64,000 nt of DNA from Chimonanthus salicifolius (taxonomy: Eukaryota > Streptophyta > Magnoliopsida > Laurales > Calycanthaceae). How positions within the stretch are numbered: position 1 is the first letter of the stretch; each line of letters opens with the position of its first letter. The position numbers and the translations under genes are program-made. The stretch spans positions 24,087,746 to 24,151,745 of the forward strand of contig CM023535.1 in assembly GCA_013350335.1 (NCBI GenBank), in the 5' to 3' direction. The notes below the pieces were generated by a model. That model saw only the letters and a program-made list of their open reading frames with translations, searched no databases and was not told where the DNA came from. This document shows, piece by piece, positions 34,701 to 49,700 of the stretch.

Positions 34701-37700
34701 TGTTTCTTCAGCAAAGCTACCAAGTAAATTTTTATTTGTACAGGTTGCATGATTCTCATTGTTATTATCACCCTCTCCACATCCATCAGCAATTACGTGT
34801 TTGTCACATTGCTCTGGCGCCACTTCTTCTAATTGGGAGCCTTCCATATTAACATCCGCCACCTCAAAGCCTTGATTTCTTCCAAAGAACTCCAATGGCT
34901 TCAACTCACTAGGGATTTGTTCAGTGTCACAAATGTTAGTTTTTGCTTCCTTTGAAGTTCTTAGTTCTTTACAGGCAGCTGAATGAGGAACAACTTCAGC
35001 ACAAAGCCTCTCAACATCTTCCTCATCTACTTCCATCTCCTCATCACTGTCATCTTCAACATGAGGCAACACCATAGGGCGATTAAGGCTAAATCTCAGC
35101 AGACTCAAGCTTCTACGAGCATTCCATCGTGTTGAATGACCGCCATTTCCATCAGCTGAATTGCTATTTGACTTTATTCGTATCAGTTCATCCTGTTGAT
35201 ATATAAAATATTGTCACATGCTCAGTATTTGCTGATCTCAACTAGGAAATTGAAATATCCAACAGAAATAGAAACCTACACATAAATATGCCAAGCAATA
35301 CCTTCAATTGGCGTATCACTTCTCGCAAGACATTCACATCATCCTGGGTAACTTCATTGACAACTGCCTTGTTCTTAATGGCTTTTGCACGCTGTGCAAA
35401 CCTCAGGGTACTAAGAGTCTCACTCTTACAGCTGCATTTGTCAGAAATGAACATATGGACTACTGAAAACCATATTTTGAAAAAATGTAACAATTTTGAG
35501 GGTATTGCAGATTACGTTTGTACTGGTGAGATGGCACATATCATTGCCAGTTTTGCATTGCCACCTAAAGATTCCTGTAACAGGAATGTCAACCTTGAAT
35601 CTCGGTATGGTATATGTCGTTGCTTCCCTGACTGGGATACCTCTGCAAGAATGTTTATCAAGTTCCTGAAATTCAAAATGACCATATCAAAAGGGAAACG
35701 CCAATTAGAAAAACACCGGCACAGTGAAAACTTGTTATCCAGCAAGACTGTTGTTCCCACATTGACACACCTCAAGAGATGCACTAATTAGTGATGGCCT
35801 TAGCAAAAGAACAGAGGTAGTAAACATGGATACAGAGATCAAGCAGACAAGTGCAGTAAGACACTTTTTTAAGAAAAAATAAGGGGATTGTATTAAAAAG
35901 GAGGAGGAGAATACAAGCTACCCTTGTCTTAAGAGAAGACAAAGGGCAAAAACCTAAAAACTATAAAACAGGGATACAAGCTCCAGAATAAGCTAAATGA
36001 TCTGCTTCCTCATTGGCCAAACAATGTTTCTTCTGGACAGAATAGCATTTTCCTTGATAATGTTCCTAATTTCGTAAGTGAAGTCCAAAAATCACCGAAG
36101 GAAAAAACTTAAAAAGCACCAGCTAACCACACTTCTTGAAATGAAGTAAAACAAATTTGTGGACTGCTTTCGTTGATTTACCATGAACTCAACATTGACA
36201 AACTTGATAAACAAATTAAATACCACTCAGTAAAAGCTTGGCATTTTGTTAGTTCTCTTTTTTTCTGGTGGTGAAGTCCATGTTGACACATAATTTTTTT
36301 TTTTGTAAAATTGCCTCGTGATCACATATTCGCACGATGAGTTGTATGAGTAAAACACATTAAATCCAGTGAAAGAAAGTAAGCCCGTGAAGGATTAGGT
36401 CGATCTTATCCTTGTACAGATCTATCAAAAGTGGGCCACTAGTGAATCAATAAGGTATAGCAGTCTGGTTGTTAACATGCCTTAGTCCAAAGAAAGATTT
36501 GCAATTATATATTGATGATCTAATACACAAAATCAAAAGATGCAACATGTGATCCACCTAGAACGGTCCAATGATGGAGGCAAGCATGCCATGTTGAAAA
36601 ATCTCAAAATAGCTGTATGCAACTTACAAGTCTTCAAGCAGACATAGGGATCAAGAGATGTAGTGTATAAACCACTTATGATGATAAAACAATCACATAT
36701 GATCTAGGCCCATGTGTCATCTTAAAGATCCTTTAATGAGATATTTGACACAACATATTGATCGTTGATTAGATACATTGATCGAAAAATCTAGTGGAGC
36801 GCCTAATTTGTGATCACTGAATAGCAGATTATAGCTCATGACAAAATAAAATTAATTCAATTGGATTTGGGGTGCCAAAATATTAAAATATTGATTTTTG
36901 GGAGGCCCCACAAATGTAAACGAGTTAGATATGGATTGAATATAAGTGAGATCCATATCTGCCCATCCACTTAATATTGTCAGATTCATTACGTGTAAAA
37001 GTTGTAGATGCAAGATCCATATTGACATTTGTTTCCCACTATCCATTACCCTCAGGACTTTTACCACCTTGAAAAAAGATGTCAAAGCAAATCCTTTACT
37101 CCTCACCTGATGCAGACCTAGGGTCAAATTAGTGAAAATTCGTCAGTAAGCTAGCAGTTTCAAAGTATGGTCTCTGAAAGACCTACGCAGTCAATTACGA
37201 ATCGTAAAAGGATTCTGCCTTGGTAAGGAATTGCTCAAACAATATCCAAACCGATTGCAAAAGTTTTCTAGAAATTCAGATTAATCTATAGAATACTATA
37301 GATTAGGCCTCTTCTAATTGAATGTGATTAAGAATTGCGGAAGCATAATTAAAAGAGAACAATGGTAAATTCGAACAAGGCACAATCTAATCTAAGAAAA
37401 ACCAAAGAGACTACTTGAGTTAAAATAAACCGGTACTTACTTGAAAGATAGAATTGGTCCTAGTCCAAGGACCTGTCTTTCGCCAAACGGCTGAACCCCG
37501 GTGTGAAAACCACACGACTCCAAGAGTCTTTTTTTTCCAAAAAAATTCAGTTGTATTCAATTCAACAAGATTACATGTATTTATAGAGAAAAAGTGAGAA
37601 AAAAAAAATTAAAACACCCTTTCCTTAGTTGACCACTCTAAGGAGGGAAATTCCTATGTAAGAAACTCCTTAGAAAAGAAAACTACTAAAGATAGAATAT

Positions 37701-40700
37701 AGTCCAATTTTGACCATTCTCTCTCATCTCTTAAAAATGCCACATTGCTTATTGGATGAACAAGATTAAATCCTTAAAAAACAAACATCAAAATAGAAAT
37801 CCTAAGAATATAGAGTTGCCCATGTGGAGAGAGTCCACGTACAAAATTCGTCCACCTCATTTCTTTTCTCGGATTTGAAACTTGGGTCCACTTGCATATC
37901 AATTTTGACCTAGTAAATTTCTGAATCACGAAAATTTCATGAAATACAAAGTTGAAGTCCTTGAAGGTTTTTCTTCCAACGCAAAAAGAGTCAAGTCATT
38001 CGGACATCAGAGTGAAAAATTATGGCCAAAATACTGAGACTGTGTCAAAACCTTCCTTCCAAAGCTCCTATGAATTTCGTTTTGAAGTTGCATGGCTAGA
38101 TTTGTGCCAAGTGTCACAATAGGAGAGGCTTTTGGAATTGGGCTTTATGGGATGGGCTTGGATATGAGTCTGGCATGTTTAACATATGGACTTGGACTTA
38201 CAAGCATGTTTGGATTATTTGGGCCTAATTGATAATTGAGCTCAAACTAACAAAGTAATTGAGCTTATTAGACGGAGTCCAATATTGTTGACCTTAGGCA
38301 ATTTGGATTGTACCAATGTGATTAAGGTCCATTAGGCCTGATGCCTCCTTCATTCTCCCCCTCCTGGAAGAAACTCGACCTCGAGTAATATCTGAAGTAC
38401 AACACCGAACAACCTACTATCAAGGAGTCCACTAAGGATATTGGCAAGCGGAAGGAGTCCACCGACGACTTGGGTATTATACACCCGCATCACTCCCTCA
38501 TGATAAGAGTTGAAGGTGTTGCAATTGCAATCTTCTGAGGAGTCATATCCACCTGATGTAGTGCAAGCCAATGTTGTAAAAATCGAATCGTATCGTAAAT
38601 CGTTAATATATCTTGAATCGCAAATCGTGTATCGTAAATCGTAGAATCGTAAGATTCATAAGTGTTTTCCCTCAAAAATATTTAATATATGAAATAACGT
38701 AAAATATATCTAAAATGTAATAACATGAGCAATTCTCTAACTTTCTTTTAGTATTAAGTGAATTCTATATAATTAGTTCATTGGAGCTCAAATTTCAATG
38801 CTCTAACTCCCAAAAGTACAAGACCAGTATATAATCCAATTATACTGTGAAAAGTCAATAATGAACTAAAAAAACCCTCAAAAAAGTGAAAGGTCTTAAA
38901 TGCTCATCAACTCAAGCCTTAAAAAACCATTAAAACGAAATATTCATGCTTTCACACTCCTAATAACCCCATAATTCTATTATTTATACGAATCGTAAGG
39001 TTTGTTGATAGATACGAATCGTTCCTCTTATCATATCGTATGGATCGTAAGATACGAATCGCGTATCGCAAGATTTTAACAACCATGGTGCAAGCCCTGG
39101 ATGATGGTTGTTGTCATAGGTGGGGTTGCGTGTCTGAAATCCACAGAACTTAATACCCTGCTCGTACGAACATTAGCTCACTACTACTCCAATGCCTACA
39201 TGTGTGCAAGGTATCACAGTTCATAACAAACTGCGTCAAGAAACCTGCAATGTCGACGGATCCAACTGAATACCATCTACAGAGAAAATAATCCAAGAGT
39301 CTACATTGCTAGTGCAATAATGTATTTCCTGGTGTTTAGAATAATATCACAGACACGTGTAATGTGATGCCAGCCCGGTGGCATTTAAGACGCTATCATC
39401 CCTATGACGACTTCGCATAGTTAACCCGATGACTAATGCCATCATACCTGCAATCTGTTGTCAACATAACTGAATCTCTGCATCAACAACTGCAGGAAGG
39501 TGGTGCAAATGCTCTGTCATACTCTCCCTATCCCGGAGAAAAACTCGTCTTCAAATTCAGTTATCACGGTGCATTAGGTCCACAGTAAACCTCCTGAAGT
39601 TACTTGACACAATGTCTTGTGTCCTAGGAAACTGCAAGTGAAGGTTGTGGAGCCTCTTTCATGGCGATCCTAGGGTGACTATAAAATTGAGGACTTAGGG
39701 CTCATAGATTGCCGTACATTGTTAAGTTGCCGCTATGGAGATATCCCTTACATGAAATACCCCAAATACAAAATATACACCCAATATATAAAAATATGAA
39801 TTACATTTCCAACCCAATAAAAAACCAACATCAAATACCCATAGAAGATACTGGCAAGATGATCTTCATATGGTATTGTCCTCTGTGGTGTGACGATAAT
39901 GTTGCTTACTATGTGGATGGTGAAACATGCAATCGTCTAACGGATGAAGATGACCGTCGATGCTCATGGACGAGTTGTTGCATCAAGGTCTGCAAGGTAG
40001 CTATCTGTTTTGCCAATGCTGGAACTGTCTCTCGTAGGTCAACCATCTTAATTACTTGTCATCCTGGTATGCGTTGCTGGTTCGGACCGGCAAAGTGATG
40101 TTCTCAGGACCGACGACTTCATTCATGCCCACGTGGTACTCATGAGTCATGTCGGGATACACGTACATGAACAAGGGAGCTTGGAATTGGAAAAACGTTT
40201 GTTGCGAACACAAGTATAACAATAGTAATGTTAAAAGCGAATCACACAAACACGAGCAAATAATGAAGATCAAGTAGCTGCGAAAGAAATTTCAAGAATA
40301 CAGTTACTCATTCCTTTTGGCCAAAAACAATTTGTTGTATGGAAATTATGCGCACTCGTCACTATAAATTCCAGAACCGGAGTTTCTGACGTGCACAAAT
40401 CATGAAATTTTTGTTGAATAATAGAATGAATATAAGAAAAAGAAGAAAAGAGATGGAGAAGAATTCTTCTCTTTCTATATTGTATTCATTGTATCTTAAG
40501 TTGTAGGTTTGTACATGTATAAATAATGCATAAGGAGCAAGTCATGTTGACAGAAAAGGAAAAACAAAATCTAACGGATAATTACAAGTTGTTAAACAAC
40601 TAATCGAAGTTGACTACTCAATATACATTGAACCTAGACAATTCTATCCTGAAATGGGTCGAGACCCTCAACACAAAAGAATGGTACCCGAACTTAGTCG

Positions 40701-43700
40701 GGTCCCACAACCCTCCACCCTCAAGTTGGTTCGAAGATATTGAGTAATCACAGCTTGCTAACAATCGAATCAAGTTGAGCGCGGATAACGGACTTGGTGA
40801 AAATGTCTGCAAGTTGATCTGTAGACTTCATATGAGGAGTGATAAGCCGACCTTCAGAAATATATTGATGAAGGAAGTGACAATCAACCTCGATGTGCTT
40901 GGTCCTCTCATGAAAGACCGGATTAGAGGAGATGTTGATGGCCGCCTAATTGTCACAGAACATAATAAGAGGATCAGCAGGAACAAAACCCAATTCTGTA
41001 AGAAACTGACGGATCCACAGTAATTCAGCCGTAGTATTAGCCAAATGGGAACCCAAGAAAATAAATACCCAGTGGTAAAACAACAGTCATCAAGAGACCC
41101 AGCCCAATCTGCGTCAGAATAACCACGGACAGGCAAAGAAGTTTATCTGGCAAAGAACAATCCCTATCCTGGATGAGATTTAATGTAACAAAGGATGCGG
41201 AAGACAGCATGAAGATGAGTATCCCGTGGAGCCTGCATGAATTGGCTGACTACACCAATGGCATATAATAAATCAGGTCGGGTGATAGTGAGGTAGATCA
41301 ATTTCCCAACCAACTTCTTATAAAACGTAGGAAAATCTAGAAGAGTCTCATCTGAAGCAAAAAGTTTGGTGCTGGTATCAAGTGGAGTGTCTGCTAGTTT
41401 GCAGCCAGAGTACTGGACATCTTGAATTGGGTTTCACACCAGTAATGTCACTGGGACAGTTTTAAGCAACACAGGATAACCAATAGTTGCAAGAGGCAAA
41501 GCCAATACCACATACAAATAGCCCTGCACGAGACAACAATGCAAAAGAACGCCACCGGCAAGATTTCCACCGGAGAAACGACGGAAAAAACTTCACAAAA
41601 GCGTCCAGAAAATCGTTCTGGTTGATACCATATTGAATAATAGAATGAAAATAAGAAAAAGAAGAGAAGAGTTGGAGAAGAGATCGATGGAGAAGAATTC
41701 TTCTCTTTCTATATTGTATTCGTTGTATCTTAAAGTTGTAGCTTTGTACAAGTATAAATAATGCATAAGGAGACAGTCATGTTGACAGAAAAGAAAAAAG
41801 AAAATCCTACGGATAATTACAAGTAGTTAGACACTAATTTAAGTTGAGTACTCAATATACATTGAACCTGGACAATTCTATCTCAAAATGGGTCGGGATC
41901 CACAATACAAAAGAATGGTACCCGATTTGAGTCGAGTCCCACAACAATTTTAACTAGAGATAACCAACTGATAAATAGAACTACTGTAAAACTTTCAGAC
42001 TGATTTGAGTCCAAATGATATCCCAAATAAATACTGCAAGCCAACGAAATAACAGCAACTGAAATCCATGTTTCTGCTCAATCCTTTTCTCCACGCTGTG
42101 ACGAAAAAAATAGTAACTGCAGCTATAGAACTCGGTTTTGAGAGATCTTTATATTCTAGAAAGTAGAGACGAAGATCTAGCTACCCTCCAAATTTGAGAT
42201 TTTTTCAGTTTGATTTGATTACCCAAATAACAACTGTAACAGAGGCCAAAAATAATTCTACAAATTGTTCTGCAGTTTTGATAGCAGTCCAATGCAGTAG
42301 CAATATCTCGATGTAGGAAGCTCGAAATAAAGCAAAATAATATATCATGATGAACCTCACGAAAAGATCTAACCACAGTAAAAAGTTGAGATTTTTTTTA
42401 TGACCGAAGGTGTCCAGGTTTCTTACCCAACTAGTCCTTCGAGGCATGTGCATGCCTCCCTACACACACATGCCAAGTTCAAGCGATGGGACGTTACTTT
42501 GGACATATCACACAGAAAGTGGCCCTTCATTGGAGTTACCAGGGATTGAGCCGAAGACCTCAATCTTGAAGTCTTGTGTCTGAACCATTAGACCCTTGGG
42601 GTTAAAAACTTGAGAATTTTTGCACCTAGTTTTGTTGATCAAAATCCATCTGCAATCCGAAAGAAATACCTTGTCTGTTGTGTGTCTATTGTAAAAATTT
42701 GAGATTTTCTCTCTTTTCCCAGTGATCGCAGAAAATTATGCAAGACAACGTTTTTGCAAAGACTTTGCTAGATATTCAGATTAAGTACACCGGCTTATAG
42801 CAACAATGTCCGAGTAAAATTCAAAGTCCAGAATTTTCTTTTGAAATGGAAATACAACAAAACTTGAATTAAAAGTGTGCGATTAATTGAGAATTAAAAT
42901 TGATCTGCTAACGAAGTCGATTTTCCGAAGAATCTTATTCCGATTGCAAGTAGGAGCAATTCGAAGCTTGAATGACCAACTGATGCAGTTGATCAACTTT
43001 CAAATTTCTGGCTCTGGGACCACTTCCAATCCACCATAGGTTTCTTGAACTCCCTGTCACCGGCTCCTTTTATGTCCAAACGGAACCTCTTCCCTACTAC
43101 CATGAATACCGCCATCATCACCTTTCCAAAATCAAGCCCTGTTAACCAGCACCTTCATATTTCTATATATTGAAACATTTATTGCAAATACAGCTTGACT
43201 AGCTCAAGTCCCGTCCCCCATCCTTACAAAAGCAAAATCATGCCCCTAATGTCATTTCTTGGTATGAAGACATCCTTCACCGCCCCAAACTTGATAAGAG
43301 AATCTTCTAGCTAGCTTACTCGTGTCATTCAGAAGGTTTTCCATGAACAAGGTAACTATTCTGCCTACAGCCCTCTCCCTCTTCTTCTCTTTCATATTTC
43401 TGCCCTCAATGTAATTTGGCACTGAATAAGGGAATATCTCAAACAAGACATGAACACCCCCACCCCACCCCAAAATATTAAGAGAATCATTCAATCATGA
43501 AACTATAATTTGTAGGTATTTCAATAATAGAGAGCACAAGCAACTATCCTATTTTAGCAACTAGTGATGTTACTATTTATTATAGCTTTCGCATAAAAGC
43601 ATAAAGTGAAATCCATTCAATATGCCATAATTACCCTAATGAGGAAGCAAGTGCATCACAAACCAATCTGTAGCCAGAGATGTTGATGAGGCCATCAGAA

Positions 43701-46700
43701 GCTCAATCAAGCCCAATGAAATTCATGAAGATCCATTAGTGAATGGTGGGCTGGCATAATTGGTGGCTTTCAACTCCAATTACATGCAAGAATTGATAGT
43801 GGAAAAAGAGGACCTGGAGAGCTTTCTAATTGACCCACTAGCACCAGAATTGGAACCCATATGAGTGTGCTATGGGTCAAGGCATGTTATGACATGTTAT
43901 GGACCTTAAGGAGTCCATTTGCTGCAAGGAATCCATGTGGACGAAAATGGCATGTTAATGTTTGCATGGAAGCCACATCATTGCCAAGTCACCAAATTCT
44001 CCTAAAATTTTGCTGCAAAGAAATCCTTTCAAGTTTGGGACTCTCCAACCCATGGAATTCCTAGTTTTTTGCTTGCAAAAGAATTTTGGAAACAAAGATT
44101 GAATGAATGGACAGCATGAGGAGCGAAGGATTTGGCGTCCTCAAAGTTTGGTATTCCGAACTTGGAAAAACTGTGTGCATCCTCTCCATGGACGATTGGA
44201 GTTTTCTTTGGTTTATTTTTTTCTTATAAATTATGTAATAAAATTACATGGCACCATTTGGAGGTGGAGAGCTAGAGAAAGTAAGGATTCAAATTAAGAA
44301 TGGAGTGTGAATGGAAGCAATGGCGTGGGAGGAATCCTAGGTTTTAGGATTTTGGAGATGTTTTAGGAAAATGGCCGATTGTGCATGCATGGGACGATTG
44401 AAGCTTGTATTTTTTTTCATTTTTTGATGACCCTACTCACATTATAAATAAGAGTGGCACCATTGTATTAGACACAGTGACACACAATATGAGTTTGAGA
44501 AATAAAATTTCTTCCAAGCAAGTGGCTTGAAGTTCTCTCAATTTTGGTGAGTTGTTTTTATTTTCTATGAATTTTAATTCCGTTTTTTCGATTGAATTAA
44601 CTCTTTTTGCAGCAAACAAACTTTAACATATTGTTTAATTCAGTAATCAAATCTACTGAAATTTTTCATTCAGAATTCAGTCAAGGAATTCAAAGAAAAC
44701 AGCCTTTAAATTCACTAAGTTCAGTTTATGCGATTTCAATTTCGGCTTTCTATAATTCGATTTCCTTAAACTGTTTATTGCTGATTTTTTGGACCAATTT
44801 CTGGTACTAAATTGAGTAATTCAGAACTCAGGAAACTCAGTCAGAAGTTCATGAATTATTCGATTTAAATCAGAATTTTTTTGGTTAACCGATTGAGTCA
44901 AAATGGGTCCGGACGGCCAAAATGTTTACAAATTTAAAACTGTTTTTTTTTTGGGGGGGGTGGGGGGGCTGAAAATGATTTTTTTTCAAATCTGAAATAC
45001 TTATTTCAGCTTGCTTAAACAGAATTTAATTCAGCAGAAACTGAATTAAATTTTCATTAGAATTAATTTCATTAGCGATCAATTACATGGTGACAATTTG
45101 ACCTTGTGAGATTTGAGCCTTAATTATTTTTTCATGGTGTGAAACTTACTATCGGTTATCCAATCCATCTTCAGCATTACTCTTAACAAGAGTCGAAGGG
45201 AAGATTGGCCCGGGGAATCTAAGTTTTGAATTCCTTGATCCGAATTGTTGAACTTGGATCTAAACTATCATTCAGCTGAAGATCTTTGGAAGTGTGTTGT
45301 TTTCTTGCCGTTACGAACCTAGGTCTTCATCAGATGGGGGAATAGCACATGTACAAAATCAAACCATCCTGTTGTGCACAATTATGTATCGGCCTTGGTG
45401 TTTATGGGTTTCCTTTTGGCTCTTAAAAGCCCACATCAGAAGAACCTAAAGCAATAATGAGGCCAATCTAAGTATCAGATATGATTATGGGGGAAATGGA
45501 TGCTTTAGAAATTTTTTCTCCCAGTCTATATACAAGTGCCATCAATTTACAAGTGGAGCATCATGGTCGGCTAATTTACATGAAGGCTCTACCAATTCGC
45601 ATGTCATGTTTGATTGTTCCTGGCATACTTGATCTGGTAGGATATGGTGTATCACATTTTACACATTGGTTGAATTTTAGATTTTGTTAGATATCTTTGG
45701 TTTTAAATTATTGTACCTAATTTTTCTTTCCTTTTTCCACGCCTAGATCGGTTCCCTATGCTCTTCTTTTTCTTGAAGACCAAGGTGTCCAGGTCTCTAG
45801 AGCACCTGACTAATTCTTGGGGGCAAGGACAAGAAATACAAATTCAAGAGAATGATTTCTCTCAATCATCCTTCATTGTTTTCGCTTCTTTTCTCCTTGT
45901 TTTCATTCTAACATGGTATCAGTCAGAAATTGGCTCTGCTAATCTTCTCAAGCAATGATTTCATCTCATCACTGGGTTTTTTTCTCATCCCGAATCTGCC
46001 CTCTCGTGTAAGATTTCATCTTGGACTCCACCTTGTTTCTGTCACTCCTTCCTCTAGTTCCAATCCATCAAGGTTGATCTTGGATTTGACTACAGGTGGG
46101 TGCCACTTTTCCTAGTTTTTTCAAGATTGCTCCAGGGACGACTACAATACCTTATTTTTGGGTTTCTCTTTCTCGATCCAGACCATACTAAGGTTGTTGC
46201 CACTAGATCTCACACTCACACAGTCGCCCCCTTCCCCTGAAACATATCCCTTTGGTCCATCTAGAGTTTCAGTTAAATGTGGAGCCAGCCAACTTTACTG
46301 CTTTTTCAAATCTGCAGCAAGGATGCCTGAAACTCCATTTTCTACATCTTTTCTGCTAGATCTGGTTTTCTTGCCCTTCGATTCCTCCGACACTCTACCT
46401 TCAGTGTTGACCCTGACCTACAATGATTTTGTACGGTTGACCTAGGGTTTTGGTCAACAATGAGGCCGCTTGGCATCTTCTTTATATCTTCTGCAATGAC
46501 GTCTAGAGGCCTGCTTTTTACAAAAAATTGGCTCGATCTACGCCTATACACCTCATCTCAGGCTGGGATTTCATTGCTACAATAGCCCCTAGTGAGTCTT
46601 TCGCATTTTACGTTTCTTAAGGCCCACCTTGGTCTTGGACTCTTTTTTCTAGCGGTAACAGTGAGATTTCTATTCATTGGAGAAAAAAGTTACAAATACA

Positions 46701-49700
46701 TCAAGGAAAAAGGGGTTTATAAGGATTAGACCCCAAATTAAAGGAAACACAAAATAAAGATGAAAAGGAAAAAGAACATAACACTACAATACATCATAGA
46801 TGGTAAAAGCACAACTATCAAAACAATCGCAAGAGACCGGGCACAATCAGATAGACCCCATCCAATCTCATAGGAAAAAGGCACCTGGGAGATGGTCATC
46901 AATTCCCAACTTGGCAAATTAGTCTGTCACTCCGTTGGTTGTGCGACTAATCTGAAAAACAGGAAACATCCAAGTCCTGAAACGAAGGCCCTAATCTCCC
47001 TACCGTAGTGATCAATCTCCAGGGGGGATGCTTTTGCCCCTTAGCCCACTTGATTGCATTTGTCGAATCCCCTTGAATCACAAGTTTTCCTTCCCTATGG
47101 GTTTTCCAAATGGTCAAAGCTCTCCTAATGCTAAGAATTTCTACCTTATTTGAGTCTCTAATTCCCACATACTCAGAAAAAACGATTGATGTTAAGCCCG
47201 TGTGATTTCTAAGCAACCACGTATCTCGGCTGGTCTTGGCTTTCCCCTAGCGGCCCCATCCACGTTAAATTTCATGACATCATGTCCTAGTGGAACCCAT
47301 TTGTCCACAAATTTCACTTTTCTCCTATTACCATTCATACACCCTTCTCATGACAATAGGAGATTCGTTGGTTTAAGACCCATGATCTCGATACCAAAAG
47401 TCGTGGACTCTTTTATAAGAAAGAGTCTAGTTTAATATTCACAGGTACTTTGACGCTGATTGGGTTGGTTCTCCTAATGATGGATGATATACCTCAGACT
47501 ATTGTATTCTTTTAGGATCTAATTTGGTTTTTTGGCAAAGCAAGAAACAAATTGTTGTTGCTCGTTCCAATGCAGAAGCAGAATATAGGATCATGGCCAG
47601 CACAACATGTGAATTACTGTGATTCAAACAGTTTCTTGGCAAAGCAAGAAACAAACTGTTGTTGCTCGTTTCAATGCAGAAGCAGAATATGGGGCCATGG
47701 CCAGCACAACATGTGAATTACTATGATTCAAACAGTTTCTTGATGAATTGGGCTCTCCTTCATCAAAGGAACTTATCATGTTCTTCGACAATCAAGTTAC
47801 AATAAATATTGCTTTCAATCCAGTTTTCCATAAGGGTACAAAGCATATAGAGATTTATTGTCATTTTCTTAGACATCATGTATTCTCTAGGAATATTGTC
47901 ACTCCATATTTGAAGTCCAATGATCAATTAGCTGACATGATGATAAAAGTCATCTCTCGCTCTCAACTAGATGATGTTTTCAACAAGTTGGGCTTGATTA
48001 ATATATTTGCTCCAACTTGAGGGAGAGTTTTGTAGGATATGGCGTATCATATTTTACACATGTTGGTTGACTTTTAGATTACGATAGATATCATTGATTT
48101 TAAACGATTGTAAATGATTTTTCTTTTCCTTTTCCTCGCCTTGATTGGCTCCATGTACTCTTTATATATATCCTCCTTAGTTAGAAAGAACAAGACATAC
48201 AAACTCAAGAAAATGATTTCTCTCAATCTTCCTTCATTGTCTCTTCTTTTCTCTTTATTTTCATTCTAACACTTGGCACTTCAAAATCAAACACTATTCA
48301 GTGTCTACACTATGAGAATACATTTCTAAGTGTCCAAAGTAGACACATTATAGGCCAGGATCTATCTGTAGAAAAAGAGAATAAAGAAAAAGAGATTGGA
48401 GAAGGAATTCTCTGAATATTGTATCGATTGTGTTTTCCTCTTAGAGGATAGAATGTTAAAATAGAAAGAAAAAAAAAAAAAGGACAATCAAGGGACCTAA
48501 AAAGGAAATACACTAGGTGTATCCTAACGTAAGAATCAATCTAATTAATTACAATCTATTGTGTTGACTTGCAATATACATTGAATCTGGACATATAATT
48601 GGAGCCCACATCACCAGACATGTGGGTCCCACAACACTCCCACTCAAGCTGGTTTGAAGATGTCGAGTAGACGCAACTTGCTAACGACTGAATCAAGTTG
48701 AGTTCAGGGAATTGACTTTGTGAAGATATCTGACCACTAATCCTTAGACTGCAGATGAGGAGTAAAAAGTTGCCCTTTTGAAATATGTTGATAAAGAAAG
48801 TGGCAATCAACCTCAATGTGCTTAGTCTGCTCATGAAAGACTGAATTGGAAGCAATGTGGTTGGCCACCTGATTGTCACAGAACATGATTAGTAGATCAT
48901 CAGGAGCAAAGCCTAATTCAGTAAGAAATTGGCGAAACCACAGCAATTCAAAAGCAGTATTAGCCATGGCACAATATTCAGCCTCAGCATTGGAACGAGC
49001 AACAACTGACTACTTCTTGCTTCGCCAGGTAACTAAATGGGAGCCCAAGAAAACACAATAGCAAGAAGTGGAGCAGCCATCATCCGGAGAGCCGACCCAA
49101 TCAGCATCAGAATAATGCGAACCGGACAAGTAGGCTGGTGTGCATAGAACAAGCCACGGCCAGGATGAGCCTTAATATATCGTAGGATTCGGAACACGGC
49201 ATGAAGGTGAGTGTCCCGTGGTTCATGCATGAACTGACTTACGACACCAACAACATAAGATAAGTCCGGTCTCGTGATGGTCAGATAGATGAGCTTGCCG
49301 ACAAGTTTCTGATAGAAACTTGGTGTGTCAAGAAGAGTTCCACCAGAGGTAGATAACTTGGTATTCACATCCAACGGAGTATCCGCGGGTTTGCAGCCAG
49401 AATAGCCAGCTTCTTGAAGGAGATCCAGGGCATACTTTCGCTGAGAGAGATCAAGGCCACGAGAGGACCAAGCAACTTCAATTCCAAGAAAGTACCAGAG
49501 AGGCCCAAATCCTTACTGTCAAAAGTTTGAAGATACTGTTTGAAGGAAGAAATGGCTTCATCATTGTTACTGGTGAGTACAATATCATCAACATAAACCA
49601 CCAAAATCATCACAACAAAGAAGAGACGGTAGATAAAGACTGAGTGATCCGACTAACATCGGGTAAAACCATATGGTAGCAAGGCACTGCTAAACTTCTC

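Larger units (their letters stand above)
45635..48271 (+). mobile_element. degraded Copia element with nested LINE
   Basis: Left LTR 45635-45913 and right LTR 48031-48271 share 'gtaggatatgg(t/c)gtatca' at the start and 'tttcattctaaca' at the end. A tggtatcag primer site begins at 45914 and a polypurine run (ttgagggagag) precedes 48031. The left LTR carries an extra stretch of the dispersed 'aaggtgtccaggtctct' repeat (about 45780-45830) that the right LTR lacks. Most of the interior is lost; Copia RNase H remains at 47430-48015 and a LINE fragment sits at 46640-47425. No TSD could be confirmed. Confidence 0.75.

Noticed and set aside
46158..46445. 95-codon + frame in the Copia interior
   Set aside because: It lies in the degraded 5' interior between the primer site and the nested LINE; the residue pattern does not match Copia gag and stops flank it.
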